DNA of 20,350 nt, taken from the IMG/VR virus record IMGVR_UViG_3300042691_009040, positions 1-20,350 of that record. The stretch is one strand, 5' to 3'. The stretch is from a virus. Below the pieces are notes generated by a model. It was not told the origin of the DNA. It saw nothing but the letters and a program-made list of their open reading frames with translations, and ran no database searches. The position numbers and the translations under genes are program-made. Positions 14,484 through 20,350 of this stretch are shown piece by piece; the first letter of the stretch is position 1, and every line of letters begins with the position of its first letter.

Positions 14484-14785
14484 ACGATCCGGAGGCGTGG
14501 CTTGATAGCATTTCCGAAAGAACGCTGGAATTGTGGTGGGCGTACTACCAATGCGAGCCGTTTGGCTCTCATTGGGAGCAAACTGCGTCGTTGTCCGCAA
14601 TCGTACACGCCAACACGGCAATGATGGCTGCAATCAATGGTGCAAAGATGGAACCTTTGAGCGTTGTTGATTTCATGCCACGAGATTCTATGCGATGGCA
14701 GAAACGTACTAAGCTGAAGTCACGTGGAATAAAAAATCCGAAAGCACAAACAGAGATTCTGAAAAAGGCATTCGGTTTCACATGA
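14405..14785 (+). CDS. Tail assembly chaperone, -1 frameshift extension
   Basis: This frame is open from just after a TGA at 14402-14404 to the stop at 14783-14785. The coding signal is clear from about 14471: LELGIDDPEAWLDSI, then RTLELWWAYYQCEPFGSHW, matching the W-x-A-Y-Y-x-x-E-P-F-G signature of phage T-type chaperone extensions. There is no ATG or GTG before that motif (the TTG at 14531 falls inside it), so a separate start is unlikely. The probable shift site is the five-G run at 14420-14424, where a ribosome reading CTG-GGG-GAG can slip back one base onto GGG. The start given is the open-frame limit, not a translation start. It ends in an ATGA overlap with the tape-measure gene. Confidence 0.75.
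   Translation, partial: GIRDAGGVRSNNRLRFACRVCLELGIDDPEAWLDSISERTLELWWAYYQCEPFGSHWEQTASLSAIVHANTAMMAAINGAKMEPLSVVDFMPRDSMRWQKRTKLKSRGIKNPKAQTEILKKAFGFT
14420..14424 (+). promoter_or_regulatory. Candidate -1 frameshift slip site
   Basis: Five consecutive Gs (CTG GGG GAG in the upstream frame) allow the P-site tRNA on GGG to re-pair one base back. It is the only good homopolymer slip in the 80-base window where both frames are open (14405-14480). It is not a perfect X-XXY-YYZ heptamer, because the A-site codon GAG would mispair. Confidence 0.45.
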
Positions 14786-17028
14786 CGACAATTACCGCTC
14801 TTAACGTCCGTCTTGGAATGGACGTGTCCAACTTTAGTGAAGGTGCGAATCTTGCGAAAGGCGAGGTCACCAAAGTCGCTAGCATTATGCGGCAATCAGT
14901 TCCGCCTGCGGAAAAGTACAGGCAGGAACTGGATCTGCTGAATCGGGCGTTTAGCGATGCCGGAAAACAGTCCGCTCAGTACGCCAATGCGGTCGATCAC
15001 CTTGCGAAAAAGCATCAGCAAGGAAAGTATTCTGCTGAAGAATTGCAAAAGGCACAAGATGTTCTGAACCTAGCCAGTGAAAGAGCCGCAGAGGCAGCGA
15101 GAAAACAAAAAGAGGAAACAGCACGTCTCGCCGAAATTGAAAAGCAACGCCAAGCTGTCATGCAGCAGGGTCGGCAATTGACTCAGTCACTGCAAACTGC
15201 AGAAGAGGCATACTGGCAGCGCTTCGCACAATACAAAGAACTGCGCAGATCTGGTGCAATTACCGAAGAGACTTATAAGAGAGCTTTAGCTGAATCAAAG
15301 GCAACGCTCGAGTCGTCGCGAAATTCTACGGATACGGCTATCGCAGCCGCAAAGAAACTGAAGGAAGAAAAACTTCGGCTTGCTGAAGCGGAAAAGCAAC
15401 ATCAGCAGGTGATGGAACGGGGCAAGCAACTCACACAGTCCGTTGAGCGTGCTCAGGAATCGCACAATCGTAGAGTGAGAGAATACCGGGAGCTGCTTCG
15501 TGCTGGTGCCATCGATCAGGAAACCTATCGGCGAGCAGTTGAGCGATCAAATAAAACTCTCAAAGAGTCTCAGACCTCTTCAACTTCTGCAATTGCTTCG
15601 ATCAAAGGCATGGCGGCCGCCTACCTCGGCGTGCAGACAATCGCGAAATCCCTGAATCTTGCTGGGCAGGTTGAGGACGCAACGATCGCGTTTGAAGTGC
15701 TCACCGGCAGCGTAAATGACGGCAAGGTGTTGTTTGAACAGATTCGTCAGTTGGACAAAAACACGCCGATCACTTTCGGTAATGCAACGCAAGCAGCAAA
15801 AACAATGCTGTCTTTTGGCGTACAAGTGCAGGACGTAGCGAAAAATCTGCAGATGCTGTCAGACGTGACTGGCGGAAACAACGATCGTTTCAAAATGCTC
15901 GCGCTAGCGTTTTCACAGATGTCTGCTGCGGGTCGCCTGATGGGGCAAGATGTGCTGCAGATGATCAACGCTGGTTTCAACCCGTTGCAGCAGATCAGTA
16001 AGACGACTGGGGAATCTTTGATCGATCTGAAAAAACGCATGGAGGATGGAGCTATTTCTTCGCAGGAAGTGCGAAAGGCATTTGAGGATGCTACTTCTGC
16101 AGGCGGCATGTTTCACGGCATGACAGACAGGCTCGCACAGACTGTCAGCGGAAAAATGAACATTGCGTTGAGCGAGTTTGAAAAGAAACTCGGCGAAATC
16201 GGTGCTTCCTTGGGACCATTAGTTTCTCAATTGCTCGACCTGTTTACTCAGTTGCAGCCGTGGCTGGAAGCCACTGCACGTTTGATTGGTCGCGTTGCTG
16301 AAGGTTTCGGGTATATGCTTGCTCGAATTCGCGACATCATGAGCAGCATCATCAATTTCACATGGGACGAAACCGAAACCAACAAATTTCTCGACGGCTG
16401 GGAGAAGCGGCAGCGAGAACAGGCTGAGGCTGCAAGACAGCAAATAAAGACCGAGTTTGAGCAAAGAAAAGCGGCAGTGAACGAAGTAGCGATTGCCGAG
16501 CATAAAGCACAGCAGGAAATTGCTGAAGCGAAAAAGAAAGCTGTTGAGGAACAGGAAAAAGCAGCTAAGGCCGCAGCCAAGGACGAAGAAAAGCGAATCA
16601 AGGATCTCGAAAAGGAACGCCTGAAAGCCATCGAGACAGAACGCAAGGAACGTGAAAAAGCGGCAAAACAGGCTGAAGAACAGTTTGCTCGTGACCTTAA
16701 CGAAGCTCGCAAAGGTGCAATGGAGTTTTTCAAGAAGCAAGAAGAGAAGAACCAAAAACGCCGTGAAGATATCGCTGCAGGCCCTGGCGCTGGAATCGAA
16801 CTAGGTTCTGCCGAAGCCGTGAAGTTTTCGGCAGACCGAATCAACAAAGCGATGGCGGAAGGTGTTATTCCGGAACAACAGGAAACACCTTGGGGCGACC
16901 TCGGAGAGAAAACTGCTCAGTTGTTTAAGGAACAGCAAATCGCCAACCAGATCAACCGAGAACAGACGCAAATTCTGTTTAGTATTTTGACTGAATCTAA
17001 AGAAAATGGTTTTCGGAGAATTCGGTAA
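14782..17028 (+). CDS. Tape measure protein
   Basis: This 748-residue protein begins in an ATGA overlap with the chaperone extension. Residues about 1-275 are long helices with two tandem copies of an ~84-residue unit. Residues about 285-500 carry the conserved tape-measure domain: AFEVLTGSVNDGKVLFEQIR, ITFGNATQAAKTMLSFG, AAGRLMGQDVLQMINAGFNP, LKKRMEDGAISSQEVRKAFE and a hydrophobic LGPLVSQLLDLFTQLQPWL. Residues about 535-665 are a highly charged Lys/Glu/Ala coiled coil. It sets tail length; at roughly 0.15 nm per residue, it would predict a tail near 110 nm. No lysozyme or peptidase domain was seen. It shares its stop with the next start (TAATG). Confidence 0.93.
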   Translation: MTTITALNVRLGMDVSNFSEGANLAKGEVTKVASIMRQSVPPAEKYRQELDLLNRAFSDAGKQSAQYANAVDHLAKKHQQGKYSAEELQKAQDVLNLASERAAEAARKQKEETARLAEIEKQRQAVMQQGRQLTQSLQTAEEAYWQRFAQYKELRRSGAITEETYKRALAESKATLESSRNSTDTAIAAAKKLKEEKLRLAEAEKQHQQVMERGKQLTQSVERAQESHNRRVREYRELLRAGAIDQETYRRAVERSNKTLKESQTSSTSAIASIKGMAAAYLGVQTIAKSLNLAGQVEDATIAFEVLTGSVNDGKVLFEQIRQLDKNTPITFGNATQAAKTMLSFGVQVQDVAKNLQMLSDVTGGNNDRFKMLALAFSQMSAAGRLMGQDVLQMINAGFNPLQQISKTTGESLIDLKKRMEDGAISSQEVRKAFEDATSAGGMFHGMTDRLAQTVSGKMNIALSEFEKKLGEIGASLGPLVSQLLDLFTQLQPWLEATARLIGRVAEGFGYMLARIRDIMSSIINFTWDETETNKFLDGWEKRQREQAEAARQQIKTEFEQRKAAVNEVAIAEHKAQQEIAEAKKKAVEEQEKAAKAAAKDEEKRIKDLEKERLKAIETERKEREKAAKQAEEQFARDLNEARKGAMEFFKKQEEKNQKRREDIAAGPGAGIELGSAEAVKFSADRINKAMAEGVIPEQQETPWGDLGEKTAQLFKEQQIANQINREQTQILFSILTESKENGFRRIR
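15127..15597 (+). repeat. Two tandem 84-codon repeats in the tape measure gene
   Basis: Residues about 116-187 and 200-271 align as LAEIEKQRQAVMQQGRQLTQ versus LAEAEKQHQQVMERGKQLTQ, YKELRRSGAITEETYKRAL versus YRELLRAGAIDQETYRRAV, and a shared STDTAI/STSAI end. The period is 84 residues (252 bases). The copies have diverged, so the duplication is old. Confidence 0.75.
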
Positions 17029-17432
17029 TGGCTGATTTAGGCGGCATCACTGCGGTAAGGCCCACAGCGACAACGCAACTGCGAATAGTGCAATATGGCG
17101 GCACTGTGTCCGTAGGTCAGCCAGTAGTGCAAAGCTCAAGCAAATACGTGGCAGCGGATGCAAACGCGTCGCTAGCGTTGGCTGCAGCGGAAGGTATCGC
17201 GATGACTCCCGGAGTTACTGACGGGTATGGTGTCGTTGCCTTCAGCGGGTCTGTGCTGCTTATCGGAACCACAATGACAGTTGGAGAAACGTATCTTCTG
17301 TCGCGAACGGCCGGCGGCATTATGCCAAACGCTGACAGGACTACAGGCGACTACGTGACTCGGCTCGGCACGGCTGCAACTGCGACTCAGCTCGATCTCG
17401 CAATCAAAGCAACAGGAATTCAGGTGCCCTGA
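17028..17432 (+). CDS. Small beta-rich virion-like protein
   Basis: This 134-residue protein is rich in Ala, Gly, Thr and Val, with LRIVQYGGTVSVGQPVV, ALAAAEGIAMTPGVTDGYG and MTVGETYLLSRTAGGI. The pattern, with an intake of 'quality' loops around a Gly-rich barrel, resembles DUF2190-type capsid cement or small fibre proteins, but it lies directly after the tape measure, so a tail-tip or decoration role is equally possible. There is no signal peptide or catalytic motif. It overlaps both neighbours by one base (TAATG, TGATG), so it is translated with the tail genes. Function is inferred only. Confidence 0.68.
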   Translation: MADLGGITAVRPTATTQLRIVQYGGTVSVGQPVVQSSSKYVAADANASLALAAAEGIAMTPGVTDGYGVVAFSGSVLLIGTTMTVGETYLLSRTAGGIMPNADRTTGDYVTRLGTAATATQLDLAIKATGIQVP

Positions 17433-18277
17433 TGGCCACAGTGCTCGTCGGAGAACAAAGCGAAGGAAAGTCGTCTCTGCGTTCGTCAGGTGGATTGCCT
17501 GTTCTCGACGAGACGTTTCATTTTTTGGTCCGAGCCGATTCTGTCAATGAAGACAGAGTCAACGTTCTTTACACAGCAGGACTGCCACGGGTCAATGTTT
17601 CCGTTTCTTCTTACGGATCTGCGGTGTGTCGTTCCGTTGATGCTGTAAGGCGATCAGATCAGAGGAAACTCTGGGACGTCACCGCAACCTTCAGCAGTGA
17701 AGTCACCGAAAGCCAAGGCGGACAAGACAGTTCAGAGGAGCCGACGGAATGGGTTCCGATCTATGAAACGAAGTTTGAACGTCTTCAGGAAAATGTGACA
17801 AAAGACACAAACGGCGATGCGGTTGCAAATAGTGCAGGGCAACCGTTTGCAAATGGAATCATTCGTTCGAGATTCATCCCCATTTGGGAGTTTTATCAAT
17901 TTGAATCCGCAACGCTCACCGATGAGCAGGTCATCGAACGAAACGAGGTTGTCAACAGTGCCACATTTAAGGGGCGACCGGCCAGAACCTTGTTGTGTAC
18001 AGTAATGTCATCAGTTGTCGGGTTCTATTACGGCAGGAAACTGCGTCTTACGCGGTATGCTCTGCGATACAACAAGAAGAACTGGAGAGACAAAAGGATA
18101 GACCTTGGAACACTTTATCTGGACGGCGGCCAATTAAAGCCGTATCTCGTGAAAGGTGTCGTTGTTCTTGGTGGTCTCAATGGCTCCGGCGGCAAAGTCG
18201 CAACAGGCACGAAGCCAAGTGTTCTTGAGTTTGCGTTGTACGAAGAGGTGGCATTTGCAGATTTTCTGAGGATCTGA
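17432..18277 (+). CDS. Probable minor tail/baseplate protein
   Basis: This 281-residue protein follows directly after the small beta-rich gene. It has alternating beta strands (FHFLVRADSVNEDRVNVLYT, LWDVTATFSSE), a segment WVPIYETKFERLQENVTKD, and a basic C-terminal third with FYYGRKLRLTRYALRYNKKN, then DLGTLYLDGGQLKPYL. No enzymatic motif or membrane segment is seen. A tail-tip or distal-tail role is suggested by order after the tape measure, but a standard Dit or Tal signature was not recognised. It starts within the previous stop (TGATGG) and is followed after one base by the next gene. Confidence 0.68.
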   Translation: MATVLVGEQSEGKSSLRSSGGLPVLDETFHFLVRADSVNEDRVNVLYTAGLPRVNVSVSSYGSAVCRSVDAVRRSDQRKLWDVTATFSSEVTESQGGQDSSEEPTEWVPIYETKFERLQENVTKDTNGDAVANSAGQPFANGIIRSRFIPIWEFYQFESATLTDEQVIERNEVVNSATFKGRPARTLLCTVMSSVVGFYYGRKLRLTRYALRYNKKNWRDKRIDLGTLYLDGGQLKPYLVKGVVVLGGLNGSGGKVATGTKPSVLEFALYEEVAFADFLRI

Positions 18278-18278
18278 A

Positions 18279-18638
18279 ATGCAAGACGAAAACACATACG
18301 GATTCCGAAAAGAGGACGCAGAAGCATTACTGCAGGGCATTGAGCCTCGTGAGTCAGAATACAATGAAAACGTACCTTGGAATGCTCCCCCGATCGCTGT
18401 CATTATCGATGCGGCGCTGGACGTCGCAACACATGCTCTAACAGGTGCAACAAGTTGTCTTGCAACCATCTGTCAATGGTCCGATGTAGACGAGGAATAC
18501 AGCGAGACGACTGATCAAATCACAGTCTGGAATCACAGCGAAAGCGATTCCTACGAAGTCGACACGTTTGGTAAAGCTGAATGGATCGACGGTCACTGGT
18601 GGTTCCTCGGCGATTGCGCACCAATGGCAGCGAGGTAA
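18279..18638 (+). CDS. Small acidic unidentified tail-region protein
   Basis: This 119-residue protein starts with an ATG one base after the previous stop. The N-terminus YGFRKEDAEALLQGIEPRE is helical and acidic. A middle segment IAVIIDAALDVATHALTGAT is followed by an acidic, aromatic C-terminus with WIDGHWWFLGDCAPMAAR. The small size and cotranscription with tail genes suggest a tail-tip or fibre-accessory role. I do not recognise the family. Two Cys in the middle and one near the end show no clear metal motif. Confidence 0.68.
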   Translation: MQDENTYGFRKEDAEALLQGIEPRESEYNENVPWNAPPIAVIIDAALDVATHALTGATSCLATICQWSDVDEEYSETTDQITVWNHSESDSYEVDTFGKAEWIDGHWWFLGDCAPMAAR

Positions 18639-18641
18639 GCG

Positions 18642-19340
18642 ATGGCGTTTAAGTTGTGCTGCAGTTGCAACAATCAGCCCAAAACTGTCGGTTTGTGGGA
18701 CACCTACGACCAAAACGTGTGGACAGTAAACTTCCCGGTCAATTGGACGATTCTGTCGAACCGCACGAAGGACAATCTTACTGATTGCAACGTGTTGGTG
18801 ATTGGTCGATATAAGTTTTCAACACCGTACACTAGTCAGCCAACGACCTCGGCTCAATACACCGCGATCGCCAGTTGGATAACGGGCGGTGGCGTGCTGT
18901 TCGTGATCCATGACTACTATGGTTCCCCTACAACTGTCCCTAGTTCTGTTGTGACCTCGCTCAACACAGCACTGGCTGGAATCGGCACGCAAGCTAGAGC
19001 AGTTGCTACTTCTGGTGCGGCACCAACAAATAGCACATCACCGATCGGCACGAAGCCAGTGTCCGGCACTGGTGCTGTCATGACTGACGTGACGGCTCTG
19101 TATGTTGCTGGTCCCGGCTTCATGAGTCTCGGTTCGTCTACATTGGAATTCGAGGCAAGAAAAACGAGTTCAGATCCATACGTCGAGATCGTGAGTGTTG
19201 AAGCATTTGGTGCGGGCTTTGTTGTGTTTCTGTCAGACTTCAGCATGCTCAACACTGCTGACTCATTAACACAGATTACCACTATGGGGAATAAGGTCAG
19301 ATTGTTCCTGCGCAACATCGGGAACATATCCACCAACTGA
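18642..19340 (+). CDS. Tail-region protein with glutamine-amidotransferase-like fold pattern
   Basis: This 232-residue protein starts three bases after the previous stop. A CCSCNNQP cysteine cluster opens it. The middle follows a Rossmann-like alternation of strand and helix: CNVLVIGRYKFS, QYTAIASWITGGGVLFVIHD, VVTSLNTALAGIGTQARAVA, and near the end AGFVVFLSDFSMLNT. This resembles class I glutamine-amidotransferase-like (ThuA, DUF4350 or IFT52/GIFT-type) domains, which often lack the catalytic Cys and serve as binding folds; no nucleophile elbow is evident. It is the last + strand gene of the tail region before the hairpins at 19402. Function unknown; the fold call is tentative. Confidence 0.68.
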   Translation: MAFKLCCSCNNQPKTVGLWDTYDQNVWTVNFPVNWTILSNRTKDNLTDCNVLVIGRYKFSTPYTSQPTTSAQYTAIASWITGGGVLFVIHDYYGSPTTVPSSVVTSLNTALAGIGTQARAVATSGAAPTNSTSPIGTKPVSGTGAVMTDVTALYVAGPGFMSLGSSTLEFEARKTSSDPYVEIVSVEAFGAGFVVFLSDFSMLNTADSLTQITTMGNKVRLFLRNIGNISTN

Positions 19341-19401
19341 AAGCACTTGGACCGTCAAAGTAACGCCTTGGCACCATGCAGGCACCAACGCAGCACCGGG
19401 A

Positions 19402-19428
19402 GAGCCGGCGGGGAAACCCGTCCGGCTC
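19402..19428 (+). terminator. Strong hairpin after the last tail gene (possible terminator)
   Basis: GAGCCGG-CGGG (19402-19412) pairs with CCCG-T-CCGGCTC (19417-19428) around a GAAA tetraloop with one bulged T. The stem is very stable, but the following bases are only moderately T-rich, so it may be a weak terminator or an mRNA 3'-end stabiliser for the tail operon. Confidence 0.5.
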
Positions 19429-19443
19429 GCTGTGTTTGGGGAA

Positions 19444-19465
19444 CGCGATATCGGGATATCACGCG
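19444..19465. repeat. Imperfect inverted repeat with two GATATC copies
   Basis: CGCGATATC at 19444-19452 faces GATATCACGCG at 19455-19465 with a 2-base centre and a small bulge. A third partial copy (GTGATATT) follows at 19470-19477. It may be an operator, a recombination-site arm or chance. Confidence 0.35.
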
Positions 19466-19518
19466 CGAGGTGATATTCTGAAAACAACACGTGACGGATA
19501 ATTCAAAGTTCGCTGGAG

Positions 19519-19779
19519 CTATTTCGTCAACTGATCCCAAAGCTCGTAAATGTCACCGCGGATTCTGTTTGCCATCGTTTCTCCGATTGGACGATCACTT
19601 CCAGTCTGACATATTATCTGATGTGCTAGGCCACCGAGAAAGTAATCCGCAAATGTTGCTCTGTCTCCATTCCGCACCAACTCCGCAATGTCGTTGTGTG
19701 ACACATTGCCGTCGTGCCGCTTTTGTGCTGTTGGAACGTTGATCTCAGATGGTGCGTTCAAGATACACAAGTAAAACAT
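19519..19779 (-). CDS. Unidentified small cassette-type protein
   Basis: This 86-residue - strand protein runs from ATG 19779 to a TAG. An upstream in-frame ATG at 19818 would lie inside the attC-like hairpin and is less likely. It reads as a normal soluble protein: APSEINVPTAQKRHDG, then AELVRNGDRATFADYFLGG and IGETMANRIRGDIYELWDQL. I do not recognise the family. The opposing + frame (GTG 19491 to 19742) is Cys/Arg/His-rich and less protein-like. It lies beside the attC-like site at 19801-19890, so it is probably a cassette gene unrelated to the phage. No ribosome site stands out. Confidence 0.5.
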   Translation of the reverse strand: MFYLCILNAPSEINVPTAQKRHDGNVSHNDIAELVRNGDRATFADYFLGGLAHQIICQTGSDRPIGETMANRIRGDIYELWDQLTK

Positions 19780-19800
19780 GGATTTTCTCACAACGCCGCA

Positions 19801-19890
19801 GCGAACAAAGCATTCCACCGGAGTTGCGGTTCACGGTTTCTGAAGAAATGAAAGTCACCGGCCGCAACCCGGTGAATGCCGTCGTTATGC
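19801..19890. other. attC-like recombination site 1
   Basis: The left arm GCGAACAAAGCATTCC, then ACCGGAGTTGCGG (to 19829) pairs with the right arm CCGCAACCCGGTGAATGCC, then GTCGTTATGC (19862-19890) across a 32-base loop. The left arm has unpaired C and A relative to the right, the same two extra-helical positions (G and T on the other strand) that mark real attC sites. The GTTATGC end is a plausible but imperfect core site. It shares arm design with site 2, 397 bases away. Confidence 0.7.
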
Positions 19891-20283
19891 CGATCTTAGA
19901 AATACCATCGGCCCCATTCTTCGTGTCTTGGTCCACTGCCCGACATCACAAAAGCAACCACCTGTTCCATGCTCAATCCGTAGTTGCCACCGCGAGACAC
20001 CTTCTGATTCAGAAAACGTCGTACAGCCTTTGCCGATGGCAGATCACGAAATCCTATGCCCCAGTTGACTCCCCAGCCGATATGCGGATTCCACGCATGC
20101 CAGCAAATACACCAGCCTTTTGATGGCGTGTGTCGTCGTACCCAAAAATACCCGCGCAGAAAAGGCTTCCATGCTGGTAAGTCGCGTGGCACCAACGGCA
20201 TAACAATGCAATCAACCGGAGTTGCCGACGATGCGTTTTTCATGATTCGAACCCTTTCACCGGCAACCCGGTTATTGCAATCG
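19885..20283 (-). mobile_element. Probable integron gene cassette
   Basis: Cutting between G and TT of the GTT core at each attC-like site would release this 399-bp unit. It carries one complete - strand gene (19896-20201) and one attC-like site, the classic one-gene cassette size. No integrase gene is in the window, so this may be part of a cassette cluster lacking its own integrase. Confidence 0.55.
19896..20201 (-). CDS. Trp-rich unidentified cassette protein
   Basis: This 101-residue - strand protein has its ATG within the GTTATGC end of the attC-like site 2 and stops 5 bases before site 1. It has nine Trp, with GWCICWHAWNPHIGWGVNWG (about 29-48), followed by FRDLPSAKAVRRFLNQK and a Gly/Glu-rich end. 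There is no signal peptide or clear membrane segment, and no motif I can name. The open frame continues upstream to 20339 only by reading through the hairpin repeat. It is the only complete gene-like frame in the cassette; + strand frames there run into the attC-like site. Integron cassettes often encode such orphan proteins. Confidence 0.62.
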   Translation of the reverse strand: MPLVPRDLPAWKPFLRGYFWVRRHTPSKGWCICWHAWNPHIGWGVNWGIGFRDLPSAKAVRRFLNQKVSRGGNYGLSMEQVVAFVMSGSGPRHEEWGRWYF

Positions 20284-20289
20284 TTATCC
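20198..20289. other. attC-like recombination site 2
   Basis: The left arm GCATAACAATGCAATC, then AACCGGAGTTGCCG (to 20227) pairs with CGGCAACCCGGTTATTGC, then AATCGTTATCC (20261-20289) across a 33-base loop. Extra C and A in the left arm are at the same places as in site 1. R''/R'-like ends are GCATAAC and GTTATCC. Confidence 0.72.
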
Positions 20290-20350
20290 GCACTGATGAG
20301 CAACCAACAAATGAACGCGAAAGTCTTCCGCTGACTCATAAATCGTATCA
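20284..20350 (-). CDS. 3' end of a further - strand gene (partial)
   Basis: Read on the - strand from the window edge, the frame gives IYESAEDFRVHLLVAHQCG and stops at the TAA formed by GGATAAC of the attC-like site 2. Cassette genes often end on the TAA of the attC left core, which supports a real gene end, but only about 21 residues are visible. Nothing can be said of its function. Confidence 0.35.
   Translation of the reverse strand, partial: DTIYESAEDFRVHLLVAHQCG

Larger units (their letters stand above)
19341..19518. other. Noncoding junction between phage genes and cassette-like region
   Basis: No gene with a supported start is seen in these 178 bases. They hold a strong hairpin (19402-19428) and a palindrome-like run with two GATATC copies (19444-19465). 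This is where + strand phage coding stops and - strand cassette-like genes begin, so a prophage end or recombination point should be sought here. Confidence 0.5.

Noticed and set aside
16248-16847. 199-residue - strand open frame (also a 178-residue one at 16219-16755)
   Set aside because: It is the antisense of the Lys/Glu/Ala coiled coil of the tape measure, giving Ser/Phe/Leu-rich text with no domain pattern.
19749-20123. 124-residue + strand frame across the first attC-like site
   Set aside because: Its N-terminal third is just the translated hairpin repeat, and the rest is antisense to the more protein-like Trp-rich gene.
19801-20289. CRISPR array
   Set aside because: There are only two repeats of ~90 bp with 300-bp spacing containing a gene, and each repeat is itself a long hairpin.
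20056-20334. 92-residue + strand frame across the second attC-like site
   Set aside because: Its second half is translation of the hairpin repeat, and the first half is antisense to the Trp-rich gene.

Overview
The window is almost entirely the late (virion-assembly) region of a long-tailed, HK97-type siphovirus or prophage, read on the + strand. A short stretch at the right end looks like integron gene cassettes read mainly on the - strand. Host identity is an inference. The two ~90-bp hairpin repeats at 19801-19890 and 20198-20289 have the layout of attC sites, in a sequence flavour I associate with planctomycete chromosomes. Base composition is moderate and codon use is typical of aquatic bacteria. 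I would guess a Planctomycetes host with modest confidence; the phage assignment itself is firm.

Layout. 1-1238: the end of one tail/fibre-like gene, a coiled-coil protein and a two-domain fibre/baseplate-like protein. 1235-2847: HNH endonuclease, ParB-like nuclease-domain protein and a Mom-family DNA-modification protein. 2856-7944: P27 small terminase, large terminase, HK97 portal, a SAM-methyltransferase-like protein (MT1) and a ClpP-like head protease. 7968-11351: an FkbM-type methyltransferase (MT2), a promoter-hairpin-terminator leader, the major capsid protein, a second terminator, a Thr/Ser-rich probable head protein and a DxD glycosyltransferase. 11336-14785: a small gene, head-tail connector, head closure, HK97-gp10-like and DUF3168-type tail completion proteins, tail tube, a small protein, and a tail-assembly chaperone apparently made through a -1 frameshift. 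14782-19340: tape measure and four further tail or unidentified proteins. 19341-20350: a noncoding stretch with strong hairpins, then attC-like repeats and small - strand genes.

How the genes work together. HNH and the terminases cut and package DNA through the portal. The protease and capsid protein build and mature the head. The connector, closure and completion proteins join the head to a tail of tube protein laid down along the tape measure with help from the frameshifted chaperone. Most genes are packed with ATGA or TAATG overlaps, so translation is probably coupled. The main break is around the capsid gene, which has its own candidate promoter and terminators on both sides.

The most interesting accessory content is (i) three sugar/SAM-type enzymes (MT1, MT2, glycosyltransferase) inserted one by one between core head genes, suggesting chemical decoration of the virion; (ii) a ParB-like/Mom pair suggesting hypermodified phage DNA; (iii) a candidate short RNA or attenuator upstream of the capsid gene; and (iv) the abrupt junction between a phage tail module and integron-like cassettes. 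No integrase, repressor, replication or lysis gene and no tRNA was recognised in the window.
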